DNA from: Nageia nagi
Lineage: Eukaryota; Pinophyta
DNA length: 64,000 nucleotides
Assembly: GCA_050084985.1 (NCBI GenBank)
Contig: JBITNC010000001.1
Coordinates: 159,464,001-159,528,000 of the forward strand
Direction of reading: 5' to 3'
Under the pieces are notes generated by a model. That model ran no database searches. It was given only the letters and a program-made list of their open reading frames with translations, and had not been told where the DNA came from. The translations under genes and the position numbers were made by a program. Shown in pieces: positions 23,453 to 34,570 of this stretch. Position 1 is the stretch's first letter; each line of letters opens with the position of its first letter.

Positions 23453-24826
23453 TCAAGAAAAAAAAATGAAATCATTAGGAAAATCAAGTGCCAAAGGTTG
23501 TGAATCATGCAATGGAGATTCAGCAAGTTGGTCAACAATAACTTGTCCTTCAATAGATTTTTGGTTCACAAACTCAAGATCAAATTTAGTTAATAAAATT
23601 ATCCATTTAGATGTGCATGAATTAACATATGCATAACTCATCAAGTATCTCAAAGGATCACTTCTAGCAATAACATAGGTATTATGATTTAGCATATAGT
23701 GTCTTAATTTACGTGTTGCAAATATAATAGCAAGGCATAACTTCTTAATGTGAATGTAACAAACTTCATAGTAAACAAGAGTTCTACTTATGTAATAAAT
23801 AGATTTTTCTTTATTTATGTCATTCTTTTGTGTCAACATGGTTGCAATAGTGATGTCTATAGCAGAAATATATAAGTGAAATGGTCTAGAGGGATTGGGT
23901 GGGATCAAAACTAGAGAAGATAAAAGGTATTTTTTAATTTGGTAAAAAGATTCTTGACACTCCTTTGTCCATTCAAATTTTATTCCTTTCTTCAAAAGGT
24001 GATTAAAAGGTTTGCACTTGTCAGATAATTGGGTAATGAATCTATGAATTGCATTAATTTTATCGAATAAGCTTCTTATCTATTTAAGATTATGAGGGGG
24101 AGGCATTTTAGTTATAGATTTAATTTTAGTAGGATCCACTTCATTCCTTTTCTTGAAATATTGTAACCCAAAAGCTTTCCATAAGTTACAATAAATACAC
24201 ACTTTTTTGGATTAAGTATTACATTATGCTTAATAAGTCTATCAAAAATCTTTGCAAGGACTTCAAGGTGAGTATATTTAGTCTTGGATTTGCCAAAAGT
24301 TCATCTACATAGCATTCAACAATGTTATCCATGTAGTCATGAAAGATATAAAAATGGCACATTGCTATGTGGCACTCACATTATTTAAACCAAAGGGCAT
24401 GATCTTATAGCAAAAGGTTCCCCAAGGAGTTATGAATGTAGTTTTATGTTGATCATTTTTGGCAATATGAATTTGATTGTAGCTACTAAAACTATTTATG
24501 AGTCAAAGCATTTCATGACCTATAGTTGCATCTACTATATTGTCAATGATAGGTAGAGGAAATTCATCTTTTTGGAAAGCATTAATGTCTCAAAAATTAG
24601 TATAGATGCAAATACCTCCTATCTTTTTACCAATAGGAACAACATTGGAAACCCATATAGGATAATTGATAGGTGTGATAAAACTAGTATCCAAAAGTTT
24701 TTGAAGTTCTTCTTTAACAAGGAGAGCAATTTTTGGATGCATTTTTCTTAGTTTTTGCTTAATGGGTTTTGCATCTTTTTCAAGAAAAAGATTATGAATA
24801 ACAAGATCTGAATCCAATCCTATCAA
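23453..24826 (-). pseudogene. Reverse transcriptase and first RNase H of element 2
   Basis: RT begins with LRKMHPKIALLVKEELQKLL, TPINYPIWVSNVVPIGKK and ICIYTNF at 24590-24826. It continues, broken, through DQHKTTFITPWGTFCYKIMP and FGLNNVSAT to a catalytic box that reads CYVDEL instead of YVDD near 24310. RNase H at 23453-23995 is the longest clean frame of the element (180 codons): FEWTKECQESFYQIKKYLLS, LYISAIDITIATMLTQKN, IYYISRTLVYYEVCY, IFATRKLRHYMLNH. The IDI..AT segment stands where the catalytic D.S..A is expected. The YVDE change and frameshifts near 24590 and 24000 make the enzyme inactive. Confidence 0.9.
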
Positions 24827-24916
24827 ATTAGAATATTTTCAAGCAAAATTTTTAATATACTTATTAATAATTTGAATGAATAATGATTTCTCTTCTTTAG
24901 TTAATATCTTGCCAAG

Positions 24917-25606
24917 TTACACAATATGAGGATTATTAAGATCTTCACCAATGTCAACTTCAATTGTTTCTTCAACAAGCATGTGAGAAGTGTCATCCAA
25001 TTGGGAAGGTAAGGGTAATAAATTAAGTTTATCATCCTCATATTGTGAATTATATTTATCAAAATATTCCTCCATATTTAGAATAGCATTCTCATAAGAA
25101 TCAAAAGTAGAAGAGCATTCCCCAAAATAAGCATCCATATTTAGAAAACAAGGATAAATATCCTTATAACAAGAAGGAAAATGGGCATAGCCACCAATAT
25201 GGTTAAATATATACTCATCACATGGAAAATAATCAAGAGCAATAGGATCATTTTCAAGAGAAAAATCAATATAATCAACATTGAGAGGAATTCTATGCAA
25301 TCCAGTATCTGAAAAGTATGTCAAAGGTGTATACAAATATATAGACAAAGTTCAAATAGAATGAAAAAATTCAATATTAGGATTATGAATGAAAAAATTA
25401 ACATGGAAAAATTCCCTTATTTCAGTGTGTGCAAACTCTTGAATAAATTCCCCATAATCATGATTAAGCATGAAAGGTGGGGATGAAGCAATGTTATATT
25501 CAAGAGGCATGCTTATATTGAAATAAGGATTGAAACAAGTCACAAAAGCATCAAGGCCTTGATAAAAGAACAAATTATTATAAACCACATTAAAAGAGGG
25601 TGACAT
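24917..25606 (-). pseudogene. Linker region between protease and RT of element 2
   Basis: Two long open minus-strand frames, 25352-25606 and 24917-25348, read a Phe/Tyr/Asn/Asp-rich sequence with no known domain (FNPYFNISMPLEYN; MEEYFDKYNSQYEDD). Their length, lack of a competing signal and place between protease and RT suggest the fast-changing linker of the polyprotein. They are joined by a frameshift or stop near 25350. Confidence 0.5.
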
Positions 25607-25773
25607 AAGTCTAATGTTTATAGTAGGGAAGATTTAATGAGAAAGAGGATTGACAAATAAACTTTCTAAAGATACCTCCTTTTCAATTTCATCGTAAGGA
25701 AGTTGAGTGATAGAAAGGGGCTCTTGAATAGATGTTTCTCTTTCACATGAAATTACATGAGGTGCACTAATGA

Positions 25774-26740
25774 TTAAAGCTTATTTTTGATAACCCAAAC
25801 TAGGCTTATTAAAGGGTAAATGTGGTTCAACAATGATGGGTTCAACAATTCTATGTTTAAACTTACCAAGGCCTTAACCTTTCCAACCATAAGTCTCATC
25901 AAAATATTGAGAAGAAAAGGAAAACTTAGACAAATTTTCAATAGGAACACAAGAGGAAAAAGAAGGGTGAGGTTCCTTACTAGCTTCATTAGTGGTTGAA
26001 ATAACAGTCTTCTCTTTAATGAAGGAGATGGATTTAATACATGGCTCTTTTGATGGAAGAGAAGTTGAAGGACATCCCATATCGCTAAGAGAAGGAATGA
26101 TAGGCAAGTTGAGAATTTGATTTTGCAACTTGTATTCTCCAACTTGAGGTGAGGTATATAAAACAATGGCTTTACTACTTGACTCTCCACTAGAAGGAAC
26201 CTCACTAAAAACAACAATAGTAGAAGAAGTCATAAAACTATCATTCATAATGTGAGAGGATGTAGCAACATTAGGATTCACAACATTAGAAGTGAAAGGT
26301 GGAGTAAAAGGTATAAGATGAGTAGAAGACAAAAAATCATTATAAGAAGGAATAAAGTTGCAATATTGAAATACGTCAAGATCAACTTTGACACATGTTA
26401 ATTTACCTTCATGAATAACTTTTATGCATTGATGTAATGTAGAAGGTACACACTTCATTTTGTCTATCCATGGTCTTCCAAATAAGAGGTTATATTGTAA
26501 GATTCCTCCAATGACATGAAATAAGGTATGTAATGTTCTTGGTCCCACCTTGAGGGGCAATACTATAGTGCCCATAGTGGTAGAAATAGTATCATTGAAG
26601 GCCTTAGTTTTAAGGTGGAAGAGGATAGACTACTTTGAGGTATGTTAAGATGGTTCAAAGCTAAAGAAGAAATAGAATTTAAACTTGAATCATTATCAAT
26701 TAAAACTCTTTTAAATTTTTTCCCTCCATGAAAGCAATAA
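25774..26740 (-). pseudogene. Aspartic protease region of element 2
   Basis: The minus strand reads KFKRVLIDNDSSLNSISSLA near 26720-26660, where plant Tat elements have VLIDNGSSLN; the active-site Gly is Asp here. After stops it continues at 26575 with MGTIVLPLKVGPRTLHTLFH, QYNLLFGRPWIDKMKCVP and STLHQCIKVIHEGKL, all usual for this family. A Ser/Pro-rich tail runs to 25874. A 147-codon frame at 25774-26217 overlaps in another phase and is probably a shadow. The protease would cut the gag-pol polyprotein. Confidence 0.8.
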
Positions 26741-27098
26741 TGAAAAGAGGAGGGTGGGGTACAAGAAGTCCTGAATTAATAATCTCATGTTCATAAAAGG
26801 TTACAGCACCTGAATCACATGATTGCACATGACCCACAAAATTGGTAAAGGATTATATATCTTGAACTTGTACTTCAATGGATTTTAGGACTTCCATAAG
26901 TGCATCTCTATGAGCTTTTGAGGTTTGAAGTAAATAAAAAATGGACATCTTAGTTGGAAATGATTTCAATTTATGGGTGATATTGGATTTGATTATGACA
27001 ACGAGATGCCTTTAGTTTTGATTATGAGTAGGACCTCTTATACCTTGGGTTACTCTAGAATCATTATGCCTTGGAGCTTGATTTGAACTTGAGGTATC

Positions 27099-28798
27099 TT
27101 ACCTTGGAGGGCTATTGTTTTGGTTTCTTGCAACACTATGGATCATACCAACAAAATATTGCAAAGAAGGATTATTAACATAATTCACTTGGTTTGCATC
27201 AACTTGGTTTTGATTTGGAAGTGGATCCTTATAAAAATTTAAATTTTGATTAAGGAGTGCAAGTGAATTGTCTATAACAAGGTCCCCCCTTTCAAACAAA
27301 TCTTGAATCACATTTTTAAGGTGATGGAACTTATCTATTTGATGCAATTTTGCTTTATGAAAAGCATAATAATCATTCTTTCTATACCAAATAGGTTTTG
27401 AAACATTTGGATATTCTTGTCCAATATCAAGAAGGCTAATAATTTGTGCATTTAAACATTTCTACAAAACATTAGAGAGTGAATTAGGAAGAGGGTTATA
27501 ATCTCTCTTGGGTATTGGTCTTGGTTGGTTACCTTGAACTTAGGCTTTGGTTTGGATTGGCTATGGATTGGTGGGTGGTTGTGCAATGGATGGTTGGCTT
27601 AATGTTACTTATTTCACTTGAGATTGAGGAGGGGTTGTAAAAGGTCCCTTCCTCTTTTGATTGTCTTGCTTATTTTGGATTTTAACATCACCATTTTGCA
27701 CATTCACATCTTGAATCCTTTTAGCCATTATAATAGCTTCTTAAAAAGAAGGTAAATATTGGATTTTAAGTGTGTTTAAAATATGTTTTGCACAAATTTT
27801 TGAAAATAGGTGAGTCAATTTAGCTTGAGGTATGGGAAAAGTAAGTTCATGAATAATAGCTCTGCATCTCATCACATAATTAGCAATTGATTCATCTAGG
27901 AATTGTTTAAGATTATACAAATCACTTAATGTGGTTTGTATTTTAATATTAATAGCAAAATGATTAAGAAACAAATTTTCTAATTGCTAAAAAGTGTGAA
28001 GAGAGTGTTTCCCCAAGCTATTGTACCAATCCAAAGCTTGTCCACTTAATATCATGGGAAATATTCTCAACATTAAAGGATCAATATGATTAATCAAGTA
28101 ACACTCATGTTTGAATATTCTCAAGTGACCTTTTGGATCCTATTTACCTTTAAATTTATCAAACTTTGGAAGCTCAAAATTATTTGGCCAAACATAATAT
28201 GGTACTGAAGGATGAATGGGTTCATTACAAAATTGCTCATATGTTTGGTTATGGTTTGGATCTTGGTTACCAACTTCCAACTTTTGCAATCTAATGGATC
28301 CAATCTATTGGTGTCTTAGAAATTGGAGAAAATTGGTTGGCTTGATGTGAGGTGAATGCATGAGAGGAATGGATTGGTTGGGCATTTTCTTGAATGTGGT
28401 TTGTATGAGATTGCAAAATGGTAGACTATGGAATGATTGGGATCTTTTTAGAAATAGGAATGTGTGAAAGATTTTGAACTTGAGTGGTGACTATAGTGGA
28501 TGGTATGGAGGATGAAGGTATGGATTGTGATGAAATAGGAATGGTGGAAGAAGAAATAGAAGTTGTCCTCCTATTATTTTGGGTCAAAATTTGGATCCAC
28601 CATAATACTATTTTGCAAAGATGTGGTGAGAATGGAAGATAAATTTGGAGTGTCCCAAAAAGATTCAATGTGAGCTGTATTGCCTGCTGGAGGTTGTGTA
28701 AAAATTGAAGATCTTACTTGATTGGCAACTTGTTTAGCTTTAAGTACTTTAAGTATAGCTTCAGCATTGGCCAACACATATTGTTCAAACTCTTCCAT
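27099..28798 (-). pseudogene. Gag of element 2, broken
   Basis: The likely start is the ATG at 28798 (MEEFEQYVLANAEAILKVLK). The capsid region reads FELPKFDKFKGKxDPKGHLR and IFKHECYLINHIDPLML near 28190-28070. Then come LSGQALDWYNSLGKHSLHTF and FLNHFAINIKIQTTLSDLYN with SIANYVMRCRAI at 27974-27850. A zinc knuckle can be traced near 27370-27310 as YAFHKAKLHQIDKFHHLK, where the family has C.FH....H....C; both Cys are lost. Stops and frameshifts split it into five or more pieces. It forms the particle shell and packages RNA. Confidence 0.88.
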
Positions 28799-30244
28799 GG
28801 ATTCCTCTTATGTAGGATCCTCCATAACTTGGATCATAGCAAGAATAGACTACTCCGAATTGTCAAGGTTCTATAAAGCCTATTTTTTGGTTTAGACCAT
28901 GAATGGAGAAACCAAATTATAACAAAATTTTTTTAGCTCCCTATTTTGGAAACATGGCTACATTATAACAGTTTGTAGAAACATGTTAGCATTTTATGCA
29001 TAAGTCAAAATGTGATAGCATTTTTAGAAATGTGAACACATTTCATCAAAGTGAAAGCCTTTTTAAAAAATTAAATTTAAATTTGATTTGACTTCAAATT
29101 TTAGGATTTTCAAAAATTGGAAATCACAAATAGAGAGCAAATCAATCACTAATGCAAGCAATCTCATATGATACATGCAACTTCATCCACCAACCCTATA
29201 ATACTATTTTGCAATGTTGAAGTGTTTATTTTCCTACGATGATTCTAGATAAGTAAGTTGAAAATGATCAAAGGTTGGTCCCTAGAAGAATGAAAATTCT
29301 AAGGCTATCCCTCACTTTAATCAAATTCATAGGTGAGGCCCATCGCAAACCTAGGATTGACTTTCTTGGTGAGTGGGCCAAGCATAGCCTAGGTCCTTGG
29401 TGATTAAATTAAAGAGACTTGTCTACTTGTTAGTGAAGAGGTCAAGCCTTGATTATGAAATCCAAGGATTCCCCTTTGTGTTTGTATGAGTGAGAAAGAA
29501 AATGTGAATTAGATGCAATGGTTCTTTTCCTCCTTACAACATCTTCTGATCACCCAAGATCACTTTGTAGTGCAAAGGGAGAGCATACTCCAAATTGTAA
29601 GGATTTAATCTATATATTCTTTAATCTCTTCCTTAAACCTTTTTTAGACTACTTAAATAACTTTTCAATGTATGAGAGGATATTTCACCAGTTTAAAAGG
29701 AAGTCTTAGGTGTAGCAAGAAAGCACACACAACATATACATCAAAAAGCCTAACTCCTTTTAAATTCTCCATAATGAAATCTAAGCTAGACACACCTAAG
29801 AAGAATGAAAAATAATAGTACAAAAAACAAAATGAGGTCAAAAATTCTAAGAATCTGCATACCTTATTTTTGATGAACCTTGTAGAAGAAATGTGATCCC
29901 ATTTGGAAAATGCTAGGGCAACCCAAAAATGTGATCCCTCAAATGTGATAGGTCTTACAAATTATGGTCCCATTTAGTAAGAAATGCCAAGGAAACTAGA
30001 AATGTGACTACATTTTGAGAACATGGTTGCATTTATAGAAACATGTTCACATTTCTTACTATTGAAAATTAAAAAACAAAAATGCCACCAAAACACACAA
30101 ACTTGCAAATATTGAATTCACAAAAATGAGAGATACTTACATGGTAATAGATTCCTATATTTTGTTAGTAAATTAGAAAATAAAACAAGATTGATAAATC
30201 AAACAAAAGGGTCCTTACCAAAATGGACCAAGGGAGGTCCCAAA
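28799..30244 (-). other. 5' leader of element 2, no coding signal; primer site expected at its start
   Basis: The stretch lies between the 5' LTR and gag and shows no domain. Directly inside the LTR, the minus strand reads TTTGGGACCTCCCTTGGTCC (30225-30244). This begins with TGG as a primer site should, but I cannot assign a tRNA. A 63-codon plus-strand frame at 29518-29709 is judged to be chance. Confidence 0.5.
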
Positions 30245-31794
30245 TATTTCAAATAAAAGTAACACCTTTCATGATCACTTGAATATGAACATTTAACTAG
30301 TATGTGCAATCTAAACAAGACCCTATAAGCACAAACTATAAAACAAACTTGATTAAAACCCTTAAGAAGGTTTCTTCAATCCATCCTTTCAAAATAAAAT
30401 ATTAAATGATCACAGTGAAACCAACTCAAGGTGGTGTTAAGAAACACTAGAGATTACCTAATGATGCCATTTTTCGTTGATGGTACCTAATGTAGTTGAT
30501 TGGATCTTGAAATGGTGCAAAATTGTTCTTGCTAATAAAATGGATGAACATGGGTGTTTCTAAAATGTGAGGGTGTTTATTTATCAAAATGTAGGGACCT
30601 TAGGCATTTCATAACCTACAAACACAAAAGACCAAATTCAAAAGTTAGTAAGCATGATAGGATGAGATAAGCCCACTATAGAAACAAAACATGAAAATAA
30701 GTTTGATAAATGTGATGCGTATATCTTTGGCCTAATAGGAGGAACAAAACTTCAAATGATTGGTTTCTATCTTACCTCAAGACTAATGCTTCCTAATCAC
30801 TCTTCCCAAATGCTTGTGAGAGATTGCTAGATGTAGTAGCTTCAAAATTCATCACTTCCAAGAATCAAGAATCAACTAATTCAAAGCTCAATGTATGCAC
30901 CAGTTTCTAGCCTCAAAATGGAGATGGAATCCTACTTAAATATATTTTTGATACATGCCAAATCACCAATCCAAAATCCATACGAATTTCAAATTAAAAA
31001 ATGATTGTTTCTTGATTAATCTCTAATTGAATTTGAATTGGATTTGATTGGAGATAAATTGGAGACACACCCATTTAGTTTACTTATCTTTTATCTGCTA
31101 AGCATATTTGGAGCATAACTGGTGAGTCATCAATCAATGACTTGAGTTTCAAATTTTCCTATTTTCTTGCTAGATGATTCATCAATTTCATGGCAAGGTT
31201 AGGTGTAAAATCTATCCAGCTATTTTCTTACAAAATAGACAACAAATAAATTAGTCATATTAATGCGACTAATGTTAATAAAACATTAAAATATTTTGAC
31301 AATACAAAGTAAATGATCAAATATAATTAACATGACTAATGTTAATTAGATTTTAAGCATAAATAGGCTAAGATCAAAATCATCAATAACATGACTAAGT
31401 TTAATTGCAATTCCCAAATGATTATGATCGAAAATACATTAAACATGACCAAGTTTAATTATATTTTTCAAAATAAATGACTATGATTGAAATGCAATAA
31501 ACATGACTAAGTTAATTACAATTTCCCAAGCAAATGATTATGATTGAAATGCAATAAACATGACTATGTTAATTGCAATTTCCAAAATAAATGGCTATGA
31601 TCAAAAATACATTAAATATGAATAAGTTTAAATGCATTTTCCAAAATAAATAACTATGATAAATAGGTATTCAATAATTTATAATTGACAAAGTGTCATA
31701 AAATATGACCAAATTAACTAAATAATCAAGCATTCTAGTGATAACAAGGTGTTATGCCAAATGTAACACATGGTGCTAAATTTGAGTGTCTAAA
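30245..31794 (-). repeat. 5' LTR of element 2 (1550 bp)
   Basis: This is the direct partner of 15023-16741. Its left end reads TATTTC where the partner reads TGTTCC, and its right end reads GTCTAAA where the partner has GTCTACA. The perfect AGAAT duplication follows at once. It holds about seven units of the 57-bp internal repeat, near 31265, 31330, 31388, 31442, 31500, 31557 and 31615. Confidence 0.92.
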
Positions 31795-31799
31795 AGAAT
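31795..31799. repeat. Target site duplication AGAAT, right copy
   Basis: It matches 15018-15022 and directly follows the last base of the LTR, fixing the outer end of element 2. Confidence 0.85.
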
Positions 31800-31809
31800 A
31801 GATAAAGGA

Positions 31810-32760
31810 GATCTAAACACAACCACTTTCAAGTTTCCAATAAGGGAATAAATAGAAGAAATAAGCATTAGATATATTCCCCTTATAATATTATCCACTT
31901 TTAATTAAAACCCTACAAATGATCCTAATGTATTTTTGTTCAAATTTGATGTCCTATGTCATAGCTATGATTAATTCAGAATAAATGGATACAAATTAAA
32001 ATTATTCCCATCCACTCTCAAAGTACCTACCCTTATATGGTTTATGGTATTAAGAAGGAAGGATATTGCAACATGGGCTATAATAAAGTAATAATTTTTA
32101 AAGAAATCTCAAGATTATTGTAAGAGGAGAGAAACCAAAGATGAGTTGTTAATAATGATACAAAAAGAAGTAGAAACCCCTGAAGACTATCATGAGAGAT
32201 TTCAATTCAGCCTTCAAAAATCAAAACATTCCAATATAGACTTAGAAACCCTAAAGGTAATTTTTGTATGAGGAATCTTAGATGAATGCATTAAAGTTTC
32301 AAATTTAATTATAGGAGATATATATTTTAGGCTAATTTTGAAGATGTTAAAATGCTATATAAAAATTACTCTAAAGTCATAATGGGAAAAGGTAGATATG
32401 TTTGGAGAACTAGAGTAACAAAAGATACTAAAGGACAAAATATGATAACTAAATAAAAGGTTAAAAATTTACTAGAAGAATTCAAATTTGATATCTTGAT
32501 TTCCTTACCAACCATGTTAAACACTTTCAAAGCAACAAAAAGTAGGGAAGAGGTAGAAAAATACTCTTAGTATACTATCCTAAGTGTACTAACAAACATG
32601 CTAAGAATAAATTTCCCCTTTATACGATAAATATTTGTAATATTTTTCAAGATCAACATAAATAAAAGACTACCTTATAATCCTATAAATCAAAAGAGCC
32701 TACTAAATGGGATTACAAGAGGTTGATAATGTCAATTTTGTTAACCAAAGGAAAATAAGA
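31810..32760 (+). pseudogene. Gag of a further gypsy element (element 3), interrupted at its start
   Basis: The plus strand reads GDLNTTTFKFPIRE and IEEISIRYIPL near 31810-31880, then DPNVFLFKFDVLCHSYD, LKLFPSTLKVPTLIWFMVL and FLKKSQDYCKRRETKDELLI. It goes on with EDYHERFQFSLQKSK and LETLKVIFVxGILDECIK to about 32420. This matches a gag type common in plant gypsy elements, with Y.ERF and LK.I.LRGI.D landmarks. Stops stand in place of Trp, Gln and Arg. A weaker region with few Cys runs on to 32760. The frame begins only about 10 bases from the right target duplication of element 2, so that element probably cut the N-terminal region or leader away. Confidence 0.82.
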
Positions 32761-33369
32761 TACATTCTCTCTTAACTTTGAACAATATCATAAGGAATAC
32801 TTAACTAGAACCCACAATTTTAATATTGTCAAGTACAAAAAAAATTTTAGCACCCCAAGGGAGATAATGATCTTATCATCCACAAAAAAACTCATGGAAC
32901 CCATAATGGTAGAATTATAAATAACAGTCCAATCCATAATGGTAGAATATTCAATAGGCATAATGGTAATATCCCTAACAAGCATGGAATTCATAGTCTT
33001 AATGAAAACAAAAACCATGCTTACCTACCCTTAGTAACCCAACCTCTCCACATCATAAGCCTTAATTGTAATTATCTACTTAACCCCTCCCTAAGTGAAA
33101 TAATAAAGGGGAATAAGTGTGCATTCAAGAATGCCTATTATCTTATGTGTAATCAATGTTGTACATTTCAAATATAGTAAGATATTGACATATAATAATA
33201 TACCAATCATTAAGGAAGAGGAGGATGGAGAAACATAAATTCAAAATGAAACACCCACTGATTAACCTCAATAACAATTAGATCAAGAAATATAACCATG
33301 ATTCGTAGAAAGATTGACATTAAAAAAGGAACATGTAAAATGAAAATTTGATCTTCTAGGAGAGCTAAG

Positions 33370-34140
33370 GAATGTATGTTTTAAAATTCCTTTGCTTCAA
33401 GAACTTAATAATGTATAAATTTACACTAATATTGTATGAGACTTATGTCTCAAAAGACCTATAAGAATAAATAAAGATCCTAAAACTATGCAAGTAATTG
33501 TAGGAACAATGAATATACCTAAATATGTTGATCCTAGAAGTCTTGTTTTGGAAGTTTACATTAATGGTATATTATTTCCAAATTACTTATTGATTTATGA
33601 GAAACTATTACTTTAATGACAAGGAAAACAATGGATTAGATATTCCTACCTAATATGTAGCCCACACCAATAATTTTCCAAATGAACAATAGATTTACAA
33701 TAACACCTGAAGGAATCATAGAATATGTTGTTGTTATAGTGGAATCATGGGAATACAATAGATTTTGTAGTATTAAATCCCAAATCCAAATTATATGGAT
33801 ATCCTATTATACTAGGTTGGTCATGGCTAGCCATAATAAATGCTATTATAGGGTGTAGGATAGGTAATATGAATATATTTAATGATGCATCTACAAAAAG
33901 TTTGATGTTATATACACCTAAAATACTAATAGTAGACCTAAAAAATTCTCTTTGGGTGGGTTCAAAAGATAATGACAATGTTATAATGGTTATTCTCTCA
34001 TTAGATTAGCTTCCACTTGTTAAAACACAAGATGAGGATGATATTCTCAATAGACATATTCAAAATATTCTATGTTCTCATGAGTCTAATTGTCTTTTTC
34101 ATAAATATCCTTTTTATTCAGAATTTCCCTCAATATGAAC
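33370..34140 (+). pseudogene. Protease region of element 3
   Basis: The plus strand reads VIVGTMNIPKYVDPRSLVLE and VYINGILFPNYLL near 33490-33600, where the active-site LIDLGA is expected but reads LIYEKL. After frameshifts it gives DFVVLNPKSKLYGYPIILGW, SWLAIINAIIGCRIGNMNIF and KSLMLYTPK near 33760-33920, matching the LGRPWLATADAYIGCRSGNM signature of this family. The coding signal ends near FHKYPFYSEFPSI at about 34135. No RT follows at once, so the element is truncated here or interrupted. Confidence 0.78.
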
Positions 34141-34419
34141 TTTATCAAATAAGGGCTTTAGGGGCATGCGATTTGAGGTAGTTTTTAATCACCTCATTAT
34201 TAGATTTTAATGGTGGTTTTTATTGGGCTATTTAGAACCACCCCAAAAAAGTATAAGGAGGTGGCATACAATCTCCCCTTAATAAAACAAAAAAAAGGTG
34301 TGCATGGGGTGTTCTTAGGTGGGCACATAGAATATTTTTTCCATTTCAAGTTTTTGAGTTTTCTGGTTGGGGGGTCAAAGGAGATAAAGGGGAATTTGCA
34401 AGGCAAGATGAGAATATAT
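34141..34419. repeat. Dispersed repeat segment, ~100 bp shared with 37370-37460
   Basis: The words TTTTCCATTTCAAGTTTTTG, GGGGTCAAAGGAGA and ATTTGCAAGGCAAGATGAGA (34335-34415) recur with few changes at 37370-37460. Overlapping open frames at 34200-34509 on both strands have no known domain. Both copies lie beside PPR-derived sequence. Confidence 0.6.
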
Positions 34420-34570
34420 GAGGTGAGAATTCTTCCATATGTTTTAGAAAATCCATTTTGTGTGTCTCATACAATCATTGTATACCATGAAACTATGTTT
34501 GCATTATAAATCTTATCAAATAATTCCTAGGTATTTTATATTCTTCAATATTTTTATGTTTATGGGTATT
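34420..34570 (-). pseudogene. PPR motif fragment
   Basis: The minus strand reads ELFDKIYNANIVSWYTMIV and DTQNGFSKT. This matches the end of one PPR and start of the next in PLS-type pentatricopeptide repeat proteins (LFDKMP..N.VSWN.MI.GY.QNG). These are organelle RNA-binding proteins. Only about 40 codons are preserved, with a stop after MIV. Confidence 0.7.

Larger units (their letters stand above)
15023..31794 (-). mobile_element. Full-length Tat-type Ty3/gypsy retrotransposon, 16.8 kb (element 2)
   Basis: Two direct LTRs (15023-16741 and 30245-31794) flank an internal region coding on the minus strand. A perfect 5-bp duplication, AGAAT, borders the whole. Internal order is leader, gag, protease, linker, RT, RNase H, plant-type RNase H, integrase, then a 4.9-kb non-gag-pol stretch that holds an antisense plant mobile domain pseudogene. 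The two RNase H domains and great length fit the Tat clade. All frames are broken and the LTRs differ by many substitutions and by three internal repeat units, so the insertion is old. It sits at the start of the gag of another gypsy element (31810 onward). Confidence 0.92.

Noticed and set aside
30225-30244. Primer site of element 2 assigned to a named tRNA
   Set aside because: It starts with TGG as expected, but the rest does not match any plant tRNA end I can name.
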